A program made the position numbers and the translations under genes. Below, one piece after another: positions 1-11,909 of a DNA stretch of 64,000 nucleotides (within the stretch, counting starts at the first letter, position 1; each line of letters begins with the position of its first letter). Source of the DNA: Rhynchosporium graminicola (lineage: Eukaryota; Ascomycota; Leotiomycetes; Helotiales; Ploettnerulaceae); assembly GCA_900074885.1 (NCBI GenBank), contig FJUW01000013.1:973580-1037579 (forward strand), given 5' to 3'. Under the pieces are notes generated by a model. It did not search any database, was not told the origin of the DNA, and saw only the letters and a list, made by a program, of their open reading frames with translations.

Positions 1-1
1 A

Positions 2-802
2 ACAACCCCCAATCTCGCCGTCTCGGTCTCTGCCTCTTTCCCTAACGCTGAGGTCTTCGGTGTCAAGCTCATCAATGGCCACGCGACCAAGGCTGTCCTC
101 GACTTCACTAACAGCGAACCCGAAGCAGTCACAATCTCCTTGATCGGTGGATCGTTGTCAACTCTTAAGAAGTTGCCTGCAGATGCACCTCCAAATGCAC
201 ATGTCGTACGCAACCTCACTGCTACTCGATATGATCTTTTGGTCCCAGCTGGCGAGAAGGCGACCCTGCCATACTCCTTTGTCAATGACTTGAACCCAAC
301 GTCTCTTCGCCTGAATTTGATTGCTGTCATTGCAAGCAAGGCTGGTAACGTCTACCAAGTCCAAGCTTACAATGAGACTGTTACTGTCGTGGAGGCAGCT
401 ACCAGCATATTCGATCCTCAAATGTACGTGCCTGATAATGATTATCATCACGTCATAGTTAACAAAAATCACAGTATCTTCCTCTACCTCGTCCTCCTCG
501 GCGGTTTCCTCGGCACGCTTTACTTTGTCTACAAGACATGGATCGAAGCTCTCTTCCCACAAACCAAGCGCGGAGGCAAGGGTGGTGAGCGCGCTAAGCG
601 TTCTTCTGGAGGATCCAAGAAGGCCGTCCCAGTTGAGGAGCAGGTTTCGGTCATTGGAGCTGATGGACCAGCAGTCACTACCGCCACTGAGGCACAGAAG
701 ATGTATGACGAGAGCTGGATCCCCGAGCACCACTTGAACCGCCCAACCGCTAAGCGGGTCAAGAGTGGAGCTTCGTCGAAGCAAAAGAAGTTCATTGAAT
801 AG
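2..802 (+). CDS. IRC22: IRC22-type translocon-associated protein (TRAP-alpha), 5' partial
   Basis: The gene enters from the left edge; the open frame starts at base 2 and stops at 800-802. The product is a type I ER membrane protein of the TRAP-alpha/Irc22 family, thought to assist the Sec61 translocon. A lumenal beta-rich domain is followed by a transmembrane helix (LYLVLLGGFLGTLYFVYKTW) and a basic cytosolic tail (KRGGKGGERAKRSSGG). The frame reads through, but 424-474 is almost certainly a 51-nt intron: it starts GTACGT, has TTAAC as a branch site, ends ACAG, and its removal joins FDPQ to IIFLYL, directly ahead of the membrane helix. The upstream exons and signal peptide lie outside the window. 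Family assignment rests on recall of fungal Irc22 tails. Confidence 0.85.
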   Translation, partial: TTPNLAVSVSASFPNAEVFGVKLINGHATKAVLDFTNSEPEAVTISLIGGSLSTLKKLPADAPPNAHVVRNLTATRYDLLVPAGEKATLPYSFVNDLNPTSLRLNLIAVIASKAGNVYQVQAYNETVTVVEAATSIFDPQMYVPDNDYHHVIVNKNHSIFLYLVLLGGFLGTLYFVYKTWIEALFPQTKRGGKGGERAKRSSGGSKKAVPVEEQVSVIGADGPAVTTATEAQKMYDESWIPEHHLNRPTAKRVKSGASSKQKKFIE

Positions 803-1162
803 GAAGCTATCATGACGAAGGTACAGAGCTGCAGATGGCAGCTGATGTTTACATATACTAGGGCCGGGATTGGCCATTAAGCAGACAGGTGGGAACACAA
901 AAGCAATGTAAAATACCACAGACAACGGATAATGACGAAAGACATTGAAGCGAGTTCACTCTAGTTTGCAATATCTGCAGAGATTACAATGGCATTCTCG
1001 GCTTCTATCATAGCTCCTAATTTCCCATAGGCATTTTGTCTCAATCTTTGGAGTCCGTGTTTTCAAGCAACGTTTCGCTCATTCAGCGCATCTACCAGCC
1101 ATCAAGGATCATCACTTCAAGTCCTGCCCCTTTATGAATTAGCTCAGGTTCCTCCACCCACT
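803..1162. other. Intergenic, tail-to-tail 3' regions
   Basis: Short spacer between the IRC22 stop and the stop of the small secreted protein on the other strand. I see no gene or structured element; it presumably holds both 3' untranslated regions. Confidence 0.6.
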
Positions 1163-1567
1163 TCAGTCACCCAGCAGAACTTCTCTTACCTTAAGCATAT
1201 ACCTAGACCCTGATGCAACACCATACCCAGGCTCCCCCTCCTTGACACAGAATTCTTCTCCTAACCCATCAAGCGCCATAAGACACTTCAGAGCACCGCA
1301 GCAAGGTGTTTTCCCAGGGTTGGGGCCTCTACCGCAGGCGGTGTAGATCTCGATACATGATTCTTTTATTGTGGAGGCGAGTATGTGGTGTGCAGGAGAG
1401 GAGGTGGTTGTAGTCAGGTCTGTTTGAAAGGGTTGGTTAGAATCTGGAGATTGGGAACTAGGGATGGGAATGAGGAGGAGCGAGATCAGGTGGGTACCGA
1501 TGTGGAGAGAAGCTGGGGCTGCGAGGATGCAGGATGTGAGAGGGAGGATGAAGAGGATGTATTTCAT
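1163..1567 (-). CDS. Small secreted cysteine-rich protein
   Basis: A single-exon 134-aa product of unknown family. Residues 1-17 form a signal peptide (charged N-end, hydrophobic core, cut near Ala16-Ala17). A low-complexity Ser/Thr/Pro linker follows to about residue 68. The compact C-terminal part has six cysteines, C71, C78, C89, C90, C95 and C107, in the spacing C-x6-C-x10-CC-x4-C-x11-C, which resembles an inhibitor-cystine-knot framework. A CTATATAA-type TATA box lies at about 1671-1680 on the minus strand, some 100 bp upstream of the ATG. Size, secretion signal and even cysteine number fit a secreted effector-like or antimicrobial protein, but no homologue is recognised and function is unknown. 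Confidence 0.6.
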   Translation of the reverse strand: MKYILFILPLTSCILAAPASLHIGTHLISLLLIPIPSSQSPDSNQPFQTDLTTTTSSPAHHILASTIKESCIEIYTACGRGPNPGKTPCCGALKCLMALDGLGEEFCVKEGEPGYGVASGSRYMLKVREVLLGD

Positions 1568-1680
1568 GTTGATTGATGGCTCGTGGGAGGAGATTTCGCA
1601 GAGGGTTCTTTTTGATATTGTGGATTGTCTTTGTAGAAAGATGATAAGGATGAAAGAAGAGACTTCCTGCGTTTATATAG

Positions 1681-1711
1681 ATCATCTCATCTCATCTCAT
1701 CCCATCTCATC
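1681..1711. repeat. TCATC microsatellite
   Basis: About six imperfect copies of the pentamer TCATC/CATCT occur upstream of the small secreted protein gene, next to its TATA-like box. Confidence 0.7.
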
Positions 1712-3456
1712 GTATTCCGAATATCAGAATCCCCGATGAATAAGAAATGAAAGAAAGAGTTCCACAGCCATATCCTCGTCTTACCTTGACCTCTTCAGAA
1801 CTGCCTTTTAGGCTCTCATAAGTCGTAGTGTGGCATTCATGTTCTCGGATCTACATTCACTGCAGCATGTGCGATGGTCAGTGGTGACGATACACGACAG
1901 GATTCCACAAACAATTAATTCCGCTGAGATGATTATCATCACCAAGTTGAGATGTAGTCGCCGATGTTCGGTATATACCACCTATCGTATATTGCTTGCT
2001 GTCGGTCTTGAGTTCCCAAGCAGGTGAACTGTATGATCAGGACAAGGAAATAAATATTTTCTTATACGTCTTGTCTATGGAGTGTAATTCGTTCTCTTTT
2101 CCGACTCGACATCTCAATTTTGTCAGCTCTACAAAGTGGCTTCCTCGACTTCTCGTGAGCCAAAATCAGGAGCTTGAATCAATAGACAGAGGATTAAGCC
2201 TTGAAGTCATGTATTCACCGTGCTGTATTATTTGTTTACTTGTACAGCTAAGCGATAAAGTATAATCACAGAGGCAGGGAGGTATGACTCGGTTTTTAGC
2301 GAGCCCGCAAACTATGTCGTAGATTGACTATCACGAAATATCATTTATGCGTTCCTTTCGCGAGCTATAAACAAGCTGTTCTAATCTCCGGTGCTAGGGT
2401 CCTGCTACGGGTCTTTTTGCATCTCCATATACTTGCGTTGCATCGGACACCGGTACTTTTTGGCTCAGACTCTTCAGCGCGTTGAAAGGATTATGCGAGT
2501 ATCCTTTGGTTCGTTCTGTCATGACATCTACCTCCTTCGGAGACCTTTTGTGTCACGAGTTTATATTCTTACATGTCGAGGAGCGATCCTCAGGTTGGCT
2601 CGCTCCCATTCTCAAGCGATTTGAGTCGGCAAATCGTAGGTTTGTTGCAAAAAGTTTGACCCTTAGGCTCTGGCCTGGCCATTTCATGGTACAATTCACT
2701 GAGCAAACGGATTCGAAAGGAGCTTGAGTCTTTTACCAAAAGCATTCATATATTCCCGCTTGATACGTCAGGCTGGATGTTATGAGTTGTTGAAGTCTGA
2801 AATCGTCAGCTTAGGTGATTTTAGCTCAAGACGCGTTGTATGCATGAACTTCAAAGCTGGCCAGGCATGTGTCTCTTCAGTAAGCCAGGAGTAGCAATGA
2901 GACCCTGCCATGTGACAGTAGTTGATCGTAAAGGCTCCGAGCATGTCTTTGTATGAATCTAGGTACTCATTATTTCAACTCGCTTCTCTCGCTCCGTCAG
3001 CTTACTAGTAGCGTGCCAGCGTCACGACTAAACCCGGATGAAAGCACTATGCAAATAAAAATTCCATCGTGAAAAATCAATTGACTGCTGATAAGAATAA
3101 CAAAATCTTGTGTAATTATTATGTTCTCAGAAATATTCACGCAAATGGCTACCCCTGTCTGCCCAGTACCTTGGTACTGTACCTTACCTAATCAATGCAA
3201 GCAGTTGTCTCTCCCCTCAACATCTTCCATCTGAAGTTCAAGGCCACGACCTCTATCTCCCACCTTGATCATCATACTCGTCCCCGTCCTCGTCCCTAGA
3301 TCCGTGTTCTCAGCAGCGTTCTTATCTCATCTCATCATCTCATAAACTCATCATCGAGGACTACCGATATTCCCTATCCTCAACCTCACCTCAGATTATC
3401 GTCAAGAATCCACCCAGCCTTTTGAAACCCCACCTTGGCTACAGGAACCCCAAATC
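1712..3456. other. Intergenic, no gene seen
   Basis: About 1.7 kb with only short unrelated open frames that lack codon bias or recognisable motifs. The last 250 bp (about 3200-3456) are pyrimidine-rich with CTCATC runs, as expected of a fungal promoter and 5' leader for the following gene. Confidence 0.55.
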
Positions 3457-4431
3457 ATGCCTCCTCGCCGTAAAAAAGCAAAGAAAGAGCCAGAGTTCAT
3501 TTACGATCATGATACCCTCGTCTCATGCATTCAAAAACACTATCAACTTCTGATAGACATGGCATATCTCGATGCACAATCCGTCCGTTGGCCGCCAGCT
3601 CCAACAGGATGGTCTGATTTGGAGCTCAACGTGGAAGCGCTACGGAAGCTGAATCGCAGTGACACTGTCATCAAATTGCTACGACATATTCCATATACCT
3701 GTGACAGAAACACTGAAGTTTACTATGCCACTATGGCAACCTCCTACTTGCGCGAGCGTTGGGATCCCGAAAAGACCTCTGGTTCCGACTGGTACACCAA
3801 GGAATTCTGCGCCCTTGGACTGGCGCCATTTGACGGACCCATGCCACCGCATCTCATTACCTTGACCAACGAGGAGTCAGAAATCGGCATTACATGGGTC
3901 ATCGATACAGAACGTGGTAAGAGCAAGACCCTGTCTACCAGTATTTACGTATGCAATGATCTGGGTGCTAATGTGCCGCTGCTATTAGGATGTATCTACC
4001 CGCACGGGGAAGACTACTATTTGTACGACGACGAGCCTCCTGAAGTGGAAGATGAAGGCAAATGGTGGCTTAAAGTAAAGCCCATGGAATTCGAGAAATT
4101 CTTCCATAAGATTCACCGTGATATCTCGTCTTTACTACTTGTCCCACTTCCCCCGGCCGATGACCAAGGTTTCAAAATTCAAGGAAGCGGAGCCAGAGAA
4201 TACAAGGTGAGAAGCTATTTCCCCTGAACTGATTTGATTTATGATTTCATGGTAATATGATTCGAGTTTTTGTCTCTTACTGATCAACTACAGGTTGTCA
4301 AGGACTTGTATCGAAAATACGGCTGGTCGAGCACTTTTCGTAAGGACGAATTTCTTCCGGCTGCTGTTGCAGCTCGCGAAACTGTCATACGTACCGCGCG
4401 TGCCCAATTAGAAGCCGAGGATGAGGATTAA
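3457..4431 (+). CDS. Conserved-looking hypothetical protein, two exons
   Basis: Exon 1 is 3457-4206 and exon 2 is 4294-4431. The 87-nt intron begins GTGAGA, contains CTGAT upstream of its 3' end and ends CTACAG; without it the frame stops just after the donor. The predicted product is 295 aa: a basic N-end (PPRRKKAKKEP) that could act in nuclear localisation, then a globular domain rich in Trp/Tyr, and a short C-terminal helix (DLYRKYGW...LEAEDED). I do not recognise the family. No signal peptide or membrane segment is visible. The ATG follows a CT-rich leader and is the first in frame. Confidence 0.75.
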
Positions 4432-4575
4432 GAAGAATTCCTGTGGTTCTGAAAACGATCCATTCTCTTTCTAACATCGATCGCAGAATTTCTTATTTCT
4501 CTGTCAGTTTTGCAGATAATACATATGGTCAAAATTACTCTCTAGCATTTCTATTTACCCTTTATATCGGATTCA

Positions 4576-7000
4576 TCAACCAGTTGCTACACAGTAAAAG
4601 TAGTTTGGCCAAATTGAAGTGCCACAGTTCTCCCCTCCTGTCCCAAGCACGGGATTCAGAGAATAAAAACGAGACAGCTCAAGTCCGTTATCAGTTGCGA
4701 GCTGCCAACAAGATGCGCCACTCAAGGCCTCCACGAATTTGACGCAGTTGTTCGGAATTCCCGCCTGGGTCGCCGTGGGCTTGGGTGGCGATGAAGGCTT
4801 GGTCGTTGTGGCTGGTGGTGTAGTTGTCGTGGAGGAGATACCGACACAGTAGTAATAATCGGGCCAGATCTTGGTACCGCAGTTCTCGCCGCCGGCTCCC
4901 AGAACAGGATTCCACAGGTAGAGCAAAGAGATATCAATTCCCGCATCGGTGGCAAGCTGCCAACAGCCATTACCCGAGGCTGCTTTCACCCATTTATTGC
5001 AGTTCGAGACTGTACTCTCATGCTGCGGTGTCGGCTTAGGTGAACCCGTTGCTACCGCTGAGCTGGTCGTGGAACTTCTCCTGGTCGTGGTCGTTGGGGT
5101 GGGCGTGGCAACACAATAATAGTAGCCTAGCCAGATGGCTGTGGTGCAGTGCTCACCGTTTGTGCCCAGTACAGGATTCAGCTCGAACAATTTGACCTGG
5201 GTGATTTGAGCGTCGGCTGCGATCTTGAAGCACGACGCAGAAGTGGCATTCGCAAGAACTGTTCAAGTCTTTAGTATATCTCTTTTGTATGCATTGCATG
5301 ATCAGGTATCCAAGGATAAAGAATCCTGGAAGGCCGAAATTGTCAAAAGAAAAAGGGAGTACTAACCATAGCGGCTGCAGTCTTTGGGAATTCCCTCTTG
5401 AATTCGGTCCGCAGGAACAGTGGATGGATCATTGATGATGGGAAGAGTGTTGCTGCTACCTGGTCCCCCACGAACTGGTCCATTACTGTCATCTGGCACT
5501 TGACTATCAGGTGGCTTCACCCAGGAACCTCCAGGTCTTCTACAATGATCACGCAATGTCAGTTTTTGTGAGGATAGCAAAGAGGAAAGAGCACGGGAGA
5601 ATTCATGTTGTAACTTCAACGAGAGACAAGACAAAGGCACTTACGACATGCAAATGTACTGGCCCTCAGACAGATGGTCGCATGCGCCGAGTACATTTGG
5701 ATTCCATGCCATAAGCTGTGCAACACCGACGGGATTCGTTGAGTTGGAAAGAGCCAAAGCTACTGATTTACTATATGTTCTTATGCATCAGTAGGTATAT
5801 TGCTTGCACAGCTTGCGAACAACATAATCACGTACCATGTATCCCCCGTGTTCACGCGAAGAAGCTCGCAAGCCTCTGGTACACAAACAAAGTCGACAGA
5901 GTAGCAGTCATCAGCGTTGGTTGCGAACATGAGCTGGCCTGACGCAACGCCATACCTAGTGGCGAGCACGTTGCAGGCTTCTAGACCCTCTCCACTGGAA
6001 GCTCGAACGTCAACGGCACGTGCTGAGCAGTTGGTGGGTATGTTTGGCTCTGGTACTGGTAGCCATTCGTCGCCCTCGTCGGTCTCTTCACCTTCTGGCA
6101 CCTCAATTTCTATGGCGACATGCTCGGGCTCGTCTTCAACAGTCCAAAGAATGTCTTTGGGACTGTATGTTGGTTCCGGGGCTGTCTCGTTGAGCTCCCA
6201 AGCATAAGGATACAGAGGGACGACCCGTGTGGCCAAAGGCCCAACGCTCGTCTTACAGACAGATTGAACATCTTGAAACTCGCTGACGAGGTAGTCAGAG
6301 TGGTCGGTGTCAGGGAGAAACTCAGATGTAACTCTCTGGTACATCATATGCAAGAAGCACTCTGAGCACAGCAAGTCGTCGTCATACAAAGTCGAGATGC
6401 GGTTATTTTTGCTCGACACATTGCCAGCGTCAACACACCACGGGTCGGCAGGATTCGCAGCGCAGTCAACTTGCACAACATCCGAACCGGTCCAGTTGTA
6501 CGATTGAGGTAAACACCACTGGTTCTTTGTGTCGCGCAAACAGGCAATCTCAATACCTTCAGTAAATCGTAAACTCAGAGTGTCGGCCGGCACAGCGCGG
6601 TCACCAACAACAAGCCAATCTGCTGAACAGGCTAGAGCGACATTTTGAGTCCACACCCGCGCACTGGCGGTACACTCAGGTACACAGAGAGCTGCCACAT
6701 CTTGCTGGCTCCAGTACGTATCGTCGACTTTCACAGTCCATTTGAAGAGGTCCTCGTCGCATGGCAGAGTGGTATTCCTATACACGTGTTAGTCTCGCTT
6801 GTCAATCCATCTAAACCAGAATTTGGCATGGGCACTCCCTGTCACGACAATACTCACAAAGCTTTGAGGCAGTTTACACTGATACCGAGCATTTCTGCCA
6901 TGGGCGCAGGTTGAATAAGAGGGTACAGTTGGAAACCGATCGCGCCGAAGGCGACTGGAAAAACTGCGAGCCCAGCAAGACCATATTGGAAGAACGGCAT
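4576..7000 (-). CDS. Secreted multi-LysM chitin-binding protein
   Basis: Five exons on the minus strand: 7000-6858, 6777-5836, 5770-5645, 5539-5367 and 5258-4576. All four introns (80, 65, 105 and 108 nt) have GT..AG ends and keep frame, giving 688 aa. The N-end has a hydrophobic export signal (FFQYGLAGLAVFPVAFGA). A long Cys-rich ectodomain follows (CLKALNTTLPCDEDL...), typical of fungal LysM proteins. A LysM-like unit at about 300-350 precedes a canonical LysM at about 352-405 (VNTGDTC...NPNVLGAC). Three repeated LysM units sit at about 457-513, 547-602 and 632-688, each ending like CGTxIWPxYYYCV and joined by Thr/Pro linkers. LysM domains bind chitin oligomers. The gene lies head-to-head with the chitinase at 7986, a pairing known for fungal subgroup C chitinases, so a role with that enzyme is likely. 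Confidence 0.85.
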
Positions 7001-7985
7001 CGTCACTAACAAACGAAGAACGAATGTAGTTTGCGAGCGAGTAGCTGTTAGTGTTGCACCTGGCTACTGGTAATGTCGATCCACGATTTGGCCAGACGAA
7101 GGTCCTCTTAAGAATCTGATATGAAGCTGAGGACTCCATCTTTCCCAAGAATCCTCACGTATAGTACATCGTACAGGTATAGGGGTATCAATGTTGATCT
7201 TCCATGGAGTCATGGGCCAGCTCGCTTACACATATGCCCTTGTCCGCCATGATTTCTACGCGCCATTGATTCTTTGTGGAAATTGGCAGATCGTCCCCCA
7301 AGAGCATCTACAATTGGTGAAAAAAAAAATTAATCTCTTGACGTCCGGTAAAATAGTAAACCCGTGATTGAGCTTCGCTGTGAGAGGAAGGTGTGTTTTG
7401 CAGGATTACGTCCAAGCAGGTGTAAGTGGTCAGTCAATATCAAAGTCGATATAGGTGTGTCTGACACTTCTAGTCGCCAAGCATTGCGCCCCTTTAATCC
7501 ACATAAGCACTCTCGGAATACCAGAATACAATAAGACGGGTACACCTTGGCACATAAGCCCTACATGGCATCCAGCAGTTGTTTTCAGACACTCGCTTAC
7601 CATCCTTCGTTAGAAAGCTACCTCATCTTACAAGTAAGATTGAATATCTTTAGCCTGAACGTCGATTGATCAGAGGACATGTTACTTGATATGATTCTCA
7701 TGCAAGTGAGCATTGGCAACGGCATTTTGACACGAATTTGTCCGTGGGTATGGTCTTGCTAGTACATGACTTTGCTAGCTAACTTTTCGAAGCCAGGGTA
7801 GTACTATGTGAGAAAAAAGGAAACGGGACATGGCATAGCAAGAGGAACAGATAGACTAGCCGTCTGCTTTAAAGAGGGTGTCCAGATAAAAAAGGCACTC
7901 TTCTCTCGGCGAAAGTTTATGTAGATAATCCTGTAGGCACCCATTCACGAATTCCTTTTCAAGGCATTACTCCAACGACTCAGTC
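7001..7985. promoter_or_regulatory. Shared divergent promoter of LysM protein and chitinase
   Basis: About 1 kb separates the two divergent start codons and contains no convincing coding sequence. An A-run at 7321-7329 and pyrimidine-rich leaders near each ATG are visible; exact regulatory sites cannot be assigned by eye. The arrangement suggests co-regulation. Confidence 0.5.
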
Positions 7986-10900
7986 ATGAATTTTTCATTC
8001 GGTTCCTGGACCGCGTTGGCTTTGTGCGTGCTTCTGCATCAAGTCGTGGCTGAGAACTTCCTCGCTCTGAACTCTGTCTATGGGCTTTTGGGAAACACCA
8101 TATCAGCTGCGGCGGTCGATCTTCCAGTAGGAACGTGTAATGCCGATACACCGTGTATTAACGGAGCTTGCTGTAGCAAAGTATGTTACTATGTCCATCT
8201 TTAGTGCTTTCATCTTCATCGTTCCTTGCTAATTGCCTCGCCTGTCTCAGACCAGCGGTCTCTGCGGATACTCTCCAGCAGAGTGTGGCGAAAGCTGCAG
8301 TTCAAATTGTGATGCAAAAGCAGAGTGCGGCCAGTACGGCAAACCCGGGAAACAGATCTGTCCGCTTGGTGTCTGTTGTTCCAAGTTCGGGTATGTACCC
8401 TAATCCTTCGTGCCCCTCAATATCTCGACTCGTAATTCATACCCAGCCAGACCACTGACAAGTCTATATTACAGATTCTGTGGCTCAACGTCTGACTTCT
8501 GTGAAGTTGAGTGCCAGGCAGGTTTTGGGGGCTGCGGCCCTGTTAAGCGGCCCTCTTGCAGCAAAGATGGTGGAAGCATCAGCAAACGAAATATCGGCTA
8601 CTATGAGTCGTGGGCTAACACACGAGCCTGCAATGCTGTCACTCCTGAGGATCTTAACCTCGATGGTCTCACACATATCAACTTTGCCTTTGTGTTCTTT
8701 GACCCTGTTAACTTCCAGATTATTCCCATGGACAAGAATGCCGGCACACTTCTGAGCCGCTTTACCAAGTTGAAGGAGAAGAAGGCTGGCTTGCAGACTT
8801 GGGTTAGTGTCGGTGGCTGGTCATTTAATGATCGTAAGTTTTCTTCTTGGTAGTCTGATTTGTACATCTGCGTCTTACTTGCTGAGCTGTAATATGAACT
8901 CCTTTAAAATTGATGCAATTCAGCTAACCATTCTGTTTTTGGCTCTAGCTGGGCCGTACCAAAAAGCTTTTAGCACGATGGCTTCAACTGCTGGAAACCG
9001 AAAGATGTTCATCGATGGGCTAATCAAATTCATGGAAACTTATAGCTTCACTGGCATGGACATGGACTGGGAATACCCAGCTGCCGGTAAGTGCTTCGGT
9101 TTAACACAGATTAGGCATAATTCTGACGCGAGCAGAGGACCGTGGCGGCATGCCAGAAGATACTGCCAACTTTGTTCTGCTCTGTAAGGACATCAAACAG
9201 GCATTCGGCACTAAATTTGGGTACTCCATTACTTTACCAGCATCTTATTGGTACCTTCAGCACTTTGATCTAGCTGGTATGCAACCATATGTAGATTGGT
9301 TCAACATGATGACCTACGATATGCATGGCGTATGGGATGCTGCTTCAAAATTTGTTGGAGCATATGTCGCTCCGCACACCAATATCACTGAAATCGACCT
9401 GGGCTTAGATCTACTCTGGCGCTCTGGTCTCAAGCCAGAGAAAGTCGTTATTGGCCAAGGATGTAAGTGCTTGTCTTTGGTTTCTTAGTGCTGGATTCGG
9501 CTGACCATGGACAGATTACGGCCGATCCTTCACCCTCTCAGATCCAACTTGTAACAAACCTAATGGTATTTGCAAGTTCTCTGGTGGTGCAAATGAAGGG
9601 CCATGTTCCAAAGCTTCCGGAATCCTCACTCTACAGGAAATCTTTGATATCATCAAGCAGAAGAACCTCACACCTATCAAGGATGAGAAGGCAGGTGTGA
9701 AGTGTGAGTTTGAATTAGCAATAATTGTGTCACGAAAGCTCTGTTACTGATTCAAAGCAGGGATTCATTGGGACAATGATCAATGGGTGTCGTACGATGA
9801 TTCTGAGACCTTGGTCATGAAGAAAGCTTTCGCGAACTCTCGATGCTTAGGTAAGTTTTGAGGCTAAGAGGAGTAGGAGTGAGAAATACTAATGGCTTTA
9901 CAGGAGGTTCCATGATTTGGGCATTGGACCAGGTCGATCAAAAGGCCAATAGCTTACAGTATCCTGAAGACTGGTCGGAGGAACAGATATCCATCTCAGA
10001 AGACTTGATCGCCGACGAAGAAGTCAAAGGTGTCTGCTACACCACAAAGTGTGGCGATACGTGCCGTAAGGGTGATCATGAAGCAAGTCAGATGAATGGC
10101 CAGCCAGGATCAATGTCCACCATGGATCGTTGTTCCAAGGGCGAGTACCGCCGACTGTGTTGTAGTAAAGGTACTACGATGGGGATATGCCGCTGGCGAG
10201 GATATCGTGGACTCGGCCTGGCCTGCACAGGTGGGTGCGGCGATTTCGAGACGGAAGTCACGCAGAATACCAACCACCATAGTGACAAGGAGGACCAGAC
10301 CTGCAGCGGGGGTAGTCAGAGTTACTGCTGTGCCGGCTTCACACCACCAATCAGCAAGGAGCAAATCGAGGACAGGATTAAGGATGAGGCTGCCGACGCT
10401 GCTATCGCCTTAGCAGAAGCACTAGCCCTCGAGGTCGCTGCTAGGGTCTTTTGCAGGATTGCCATTACGGCTGCCCTAACGCCCCTGACATTCATTCCAA
10501 TCGTCGGTAAGAGCTTTCATTCAATCACTCATCGATCCCTATCTAGCATTCTCTGATCTTTTTTTTTTTTTGAATTGCACAGCTGCTAAACACTTTCACT
10601 GTATACAGGTTGGATCATTCGACTTGCTGTTCAAGCGGCTGTTCCCGCATTGGCCAATCTCTGTGCCAAGGGCATTGCAAAAGCAGGCAAGTCAGTCTTC
10701 AAGTTCAAAGGGAAAGACTACGACGTGAAGCTTGACAAACCGCTTCAGCCGAAGAATGATCGTGGTAATCGGGATAAGAAAGACGATGCACCTGAGAAAG
10801 ATGGCCATTGTGATATTAAGGACGTAGGCCTCGTGAAGCGGGCAGTGCTACGTGACTCGAAGCAAACCACCACTCATACACGAATTGCACGGAAAACGAT

Positions 10901-11909
10901 CACTAAGGTATGTGATGGAGGCAAGAATCCGCAGGCTTGCTTGCACTACCAGTCCGTTGTCACGAACCAGAACTTGGAACGTATGACTTGCACTTCAAAG
11001 CAAGTTGTCGGGGCCGATCCGAGGCCTCTTGTCGATGCTTATAACGATCAACACAACACGGATTGGATCAATGGATGGATGCAAAAACCTGGTCTGAACT
11101 GTCAACGTGACGAGTTTCCTCCAGCAGTCGTCTGGCGTGGCCGGGACAATAGGCAATGGATTCGCCTTATCCCAGGGGACCAGAATGGATCAGCCGGTCA
11201 ATTATTCAGGGGAGTCTGTCCGCCGAACTACAAGCTGGGGCCGTTGCAAGGCTTTCGGGAACTCAAATCCCTCAAGGGATGCAGGCGGGTTGTTCGCAGA
11301 TTTGCGGTCACCCGCACCGCAACCACGAATGTGCTGAGAATGAAGTTTATCAACATGCCGAACGTCGTCGACGATGGTATTCCCGAGAACCCATGCTACC
11401 CAAAAACTCTGGTTCCCGACCCAGGTTTCGCGCTCTTGGCGAATGACCCTTGGTATCAACGCAACGCGGGCAACAAACAATACACGGCAGGGTACAGGAA
11501 AGCGCCTCTCCCGAGAATCATCGCTGGGAAAGTGAATCGTCCTGGCTACAGCAAGAGAAGTAGTGACGACAATGACTTCGACCCAGATGGAATCAAGGTC
11601 GACGAGGGAAACTCTACCCGTAAGGCCACTGACCAGGAACTGTTCGAAGGGCTAGGCTTCTTGCGATGCGAGAACGGCGACTGTCGTGGAGAATTGGAGG
11701 AACTGGGCATCGAGTCTGCACCTTTTGACGGTCCAGATCCCACGGCACCTCCAGCTGCTTTGGCATACGCCACGGCTGTGGATGCTCTTCCTACATCACT
11801 GAGCAAGGTGTTGGACACAGCTACTTTCGTGCATGAGGAAATTAGGGCGCTTATAACGCCTGCTCCGATGTTAGAGCCTGCTTTTGAGGAATGCGGATTT
11901 GACGAGTAA
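7986..11909 (+). CDS. Killer-toxin-like GH18 chitinase with CBM18 modules and NucA/NucB-like C-terminus
   Basis: Nine exons: 7986-8180, 8251-8390, 8475-8833, 8949-9086, 9136-9462, 9515-9703, 9761-9850, 9904-10506 and 10609-11909, with all joins in frame (1,113 aa). A signal peptide ends near Ala22. Two Cys-rich chitin-binding (CBM18) modules lie at about 50-150 (ACCSKTSGLCG; VCCSKFGFCG). The GH18 domain begins at about 175 with NIGYYESW, has VSVGGWSFND, and carries the catalytic motif GMDMDWE with Glu near residue 273. A Cys-rich region follows, then a hydrophobic stretch (about 640-700), a Lys-Arg site near 757, and a C-terminal segment with QRDEFPP (about 846-852) and LIPGDQNGSAGQLF (about 867-880) that resembles DNase NucA/NucB. 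Subgroup C chitinases share the CBM18-GH18 part with yeast killer-toxin alpha subunits. The nuclease-like call is inference. Confidence 0.88.

Noticed and set aside
158..925. 255-aa minus-strand frame
   Set aside because: It is antisense to IRC22, which has clear family features; the codon pattern is a shadow.
10088..10413. Several frames overlapping the chitinase
   Set aside because: They lie in other frames of exon 8, whose Cys-rich translation is continuous with GH18.
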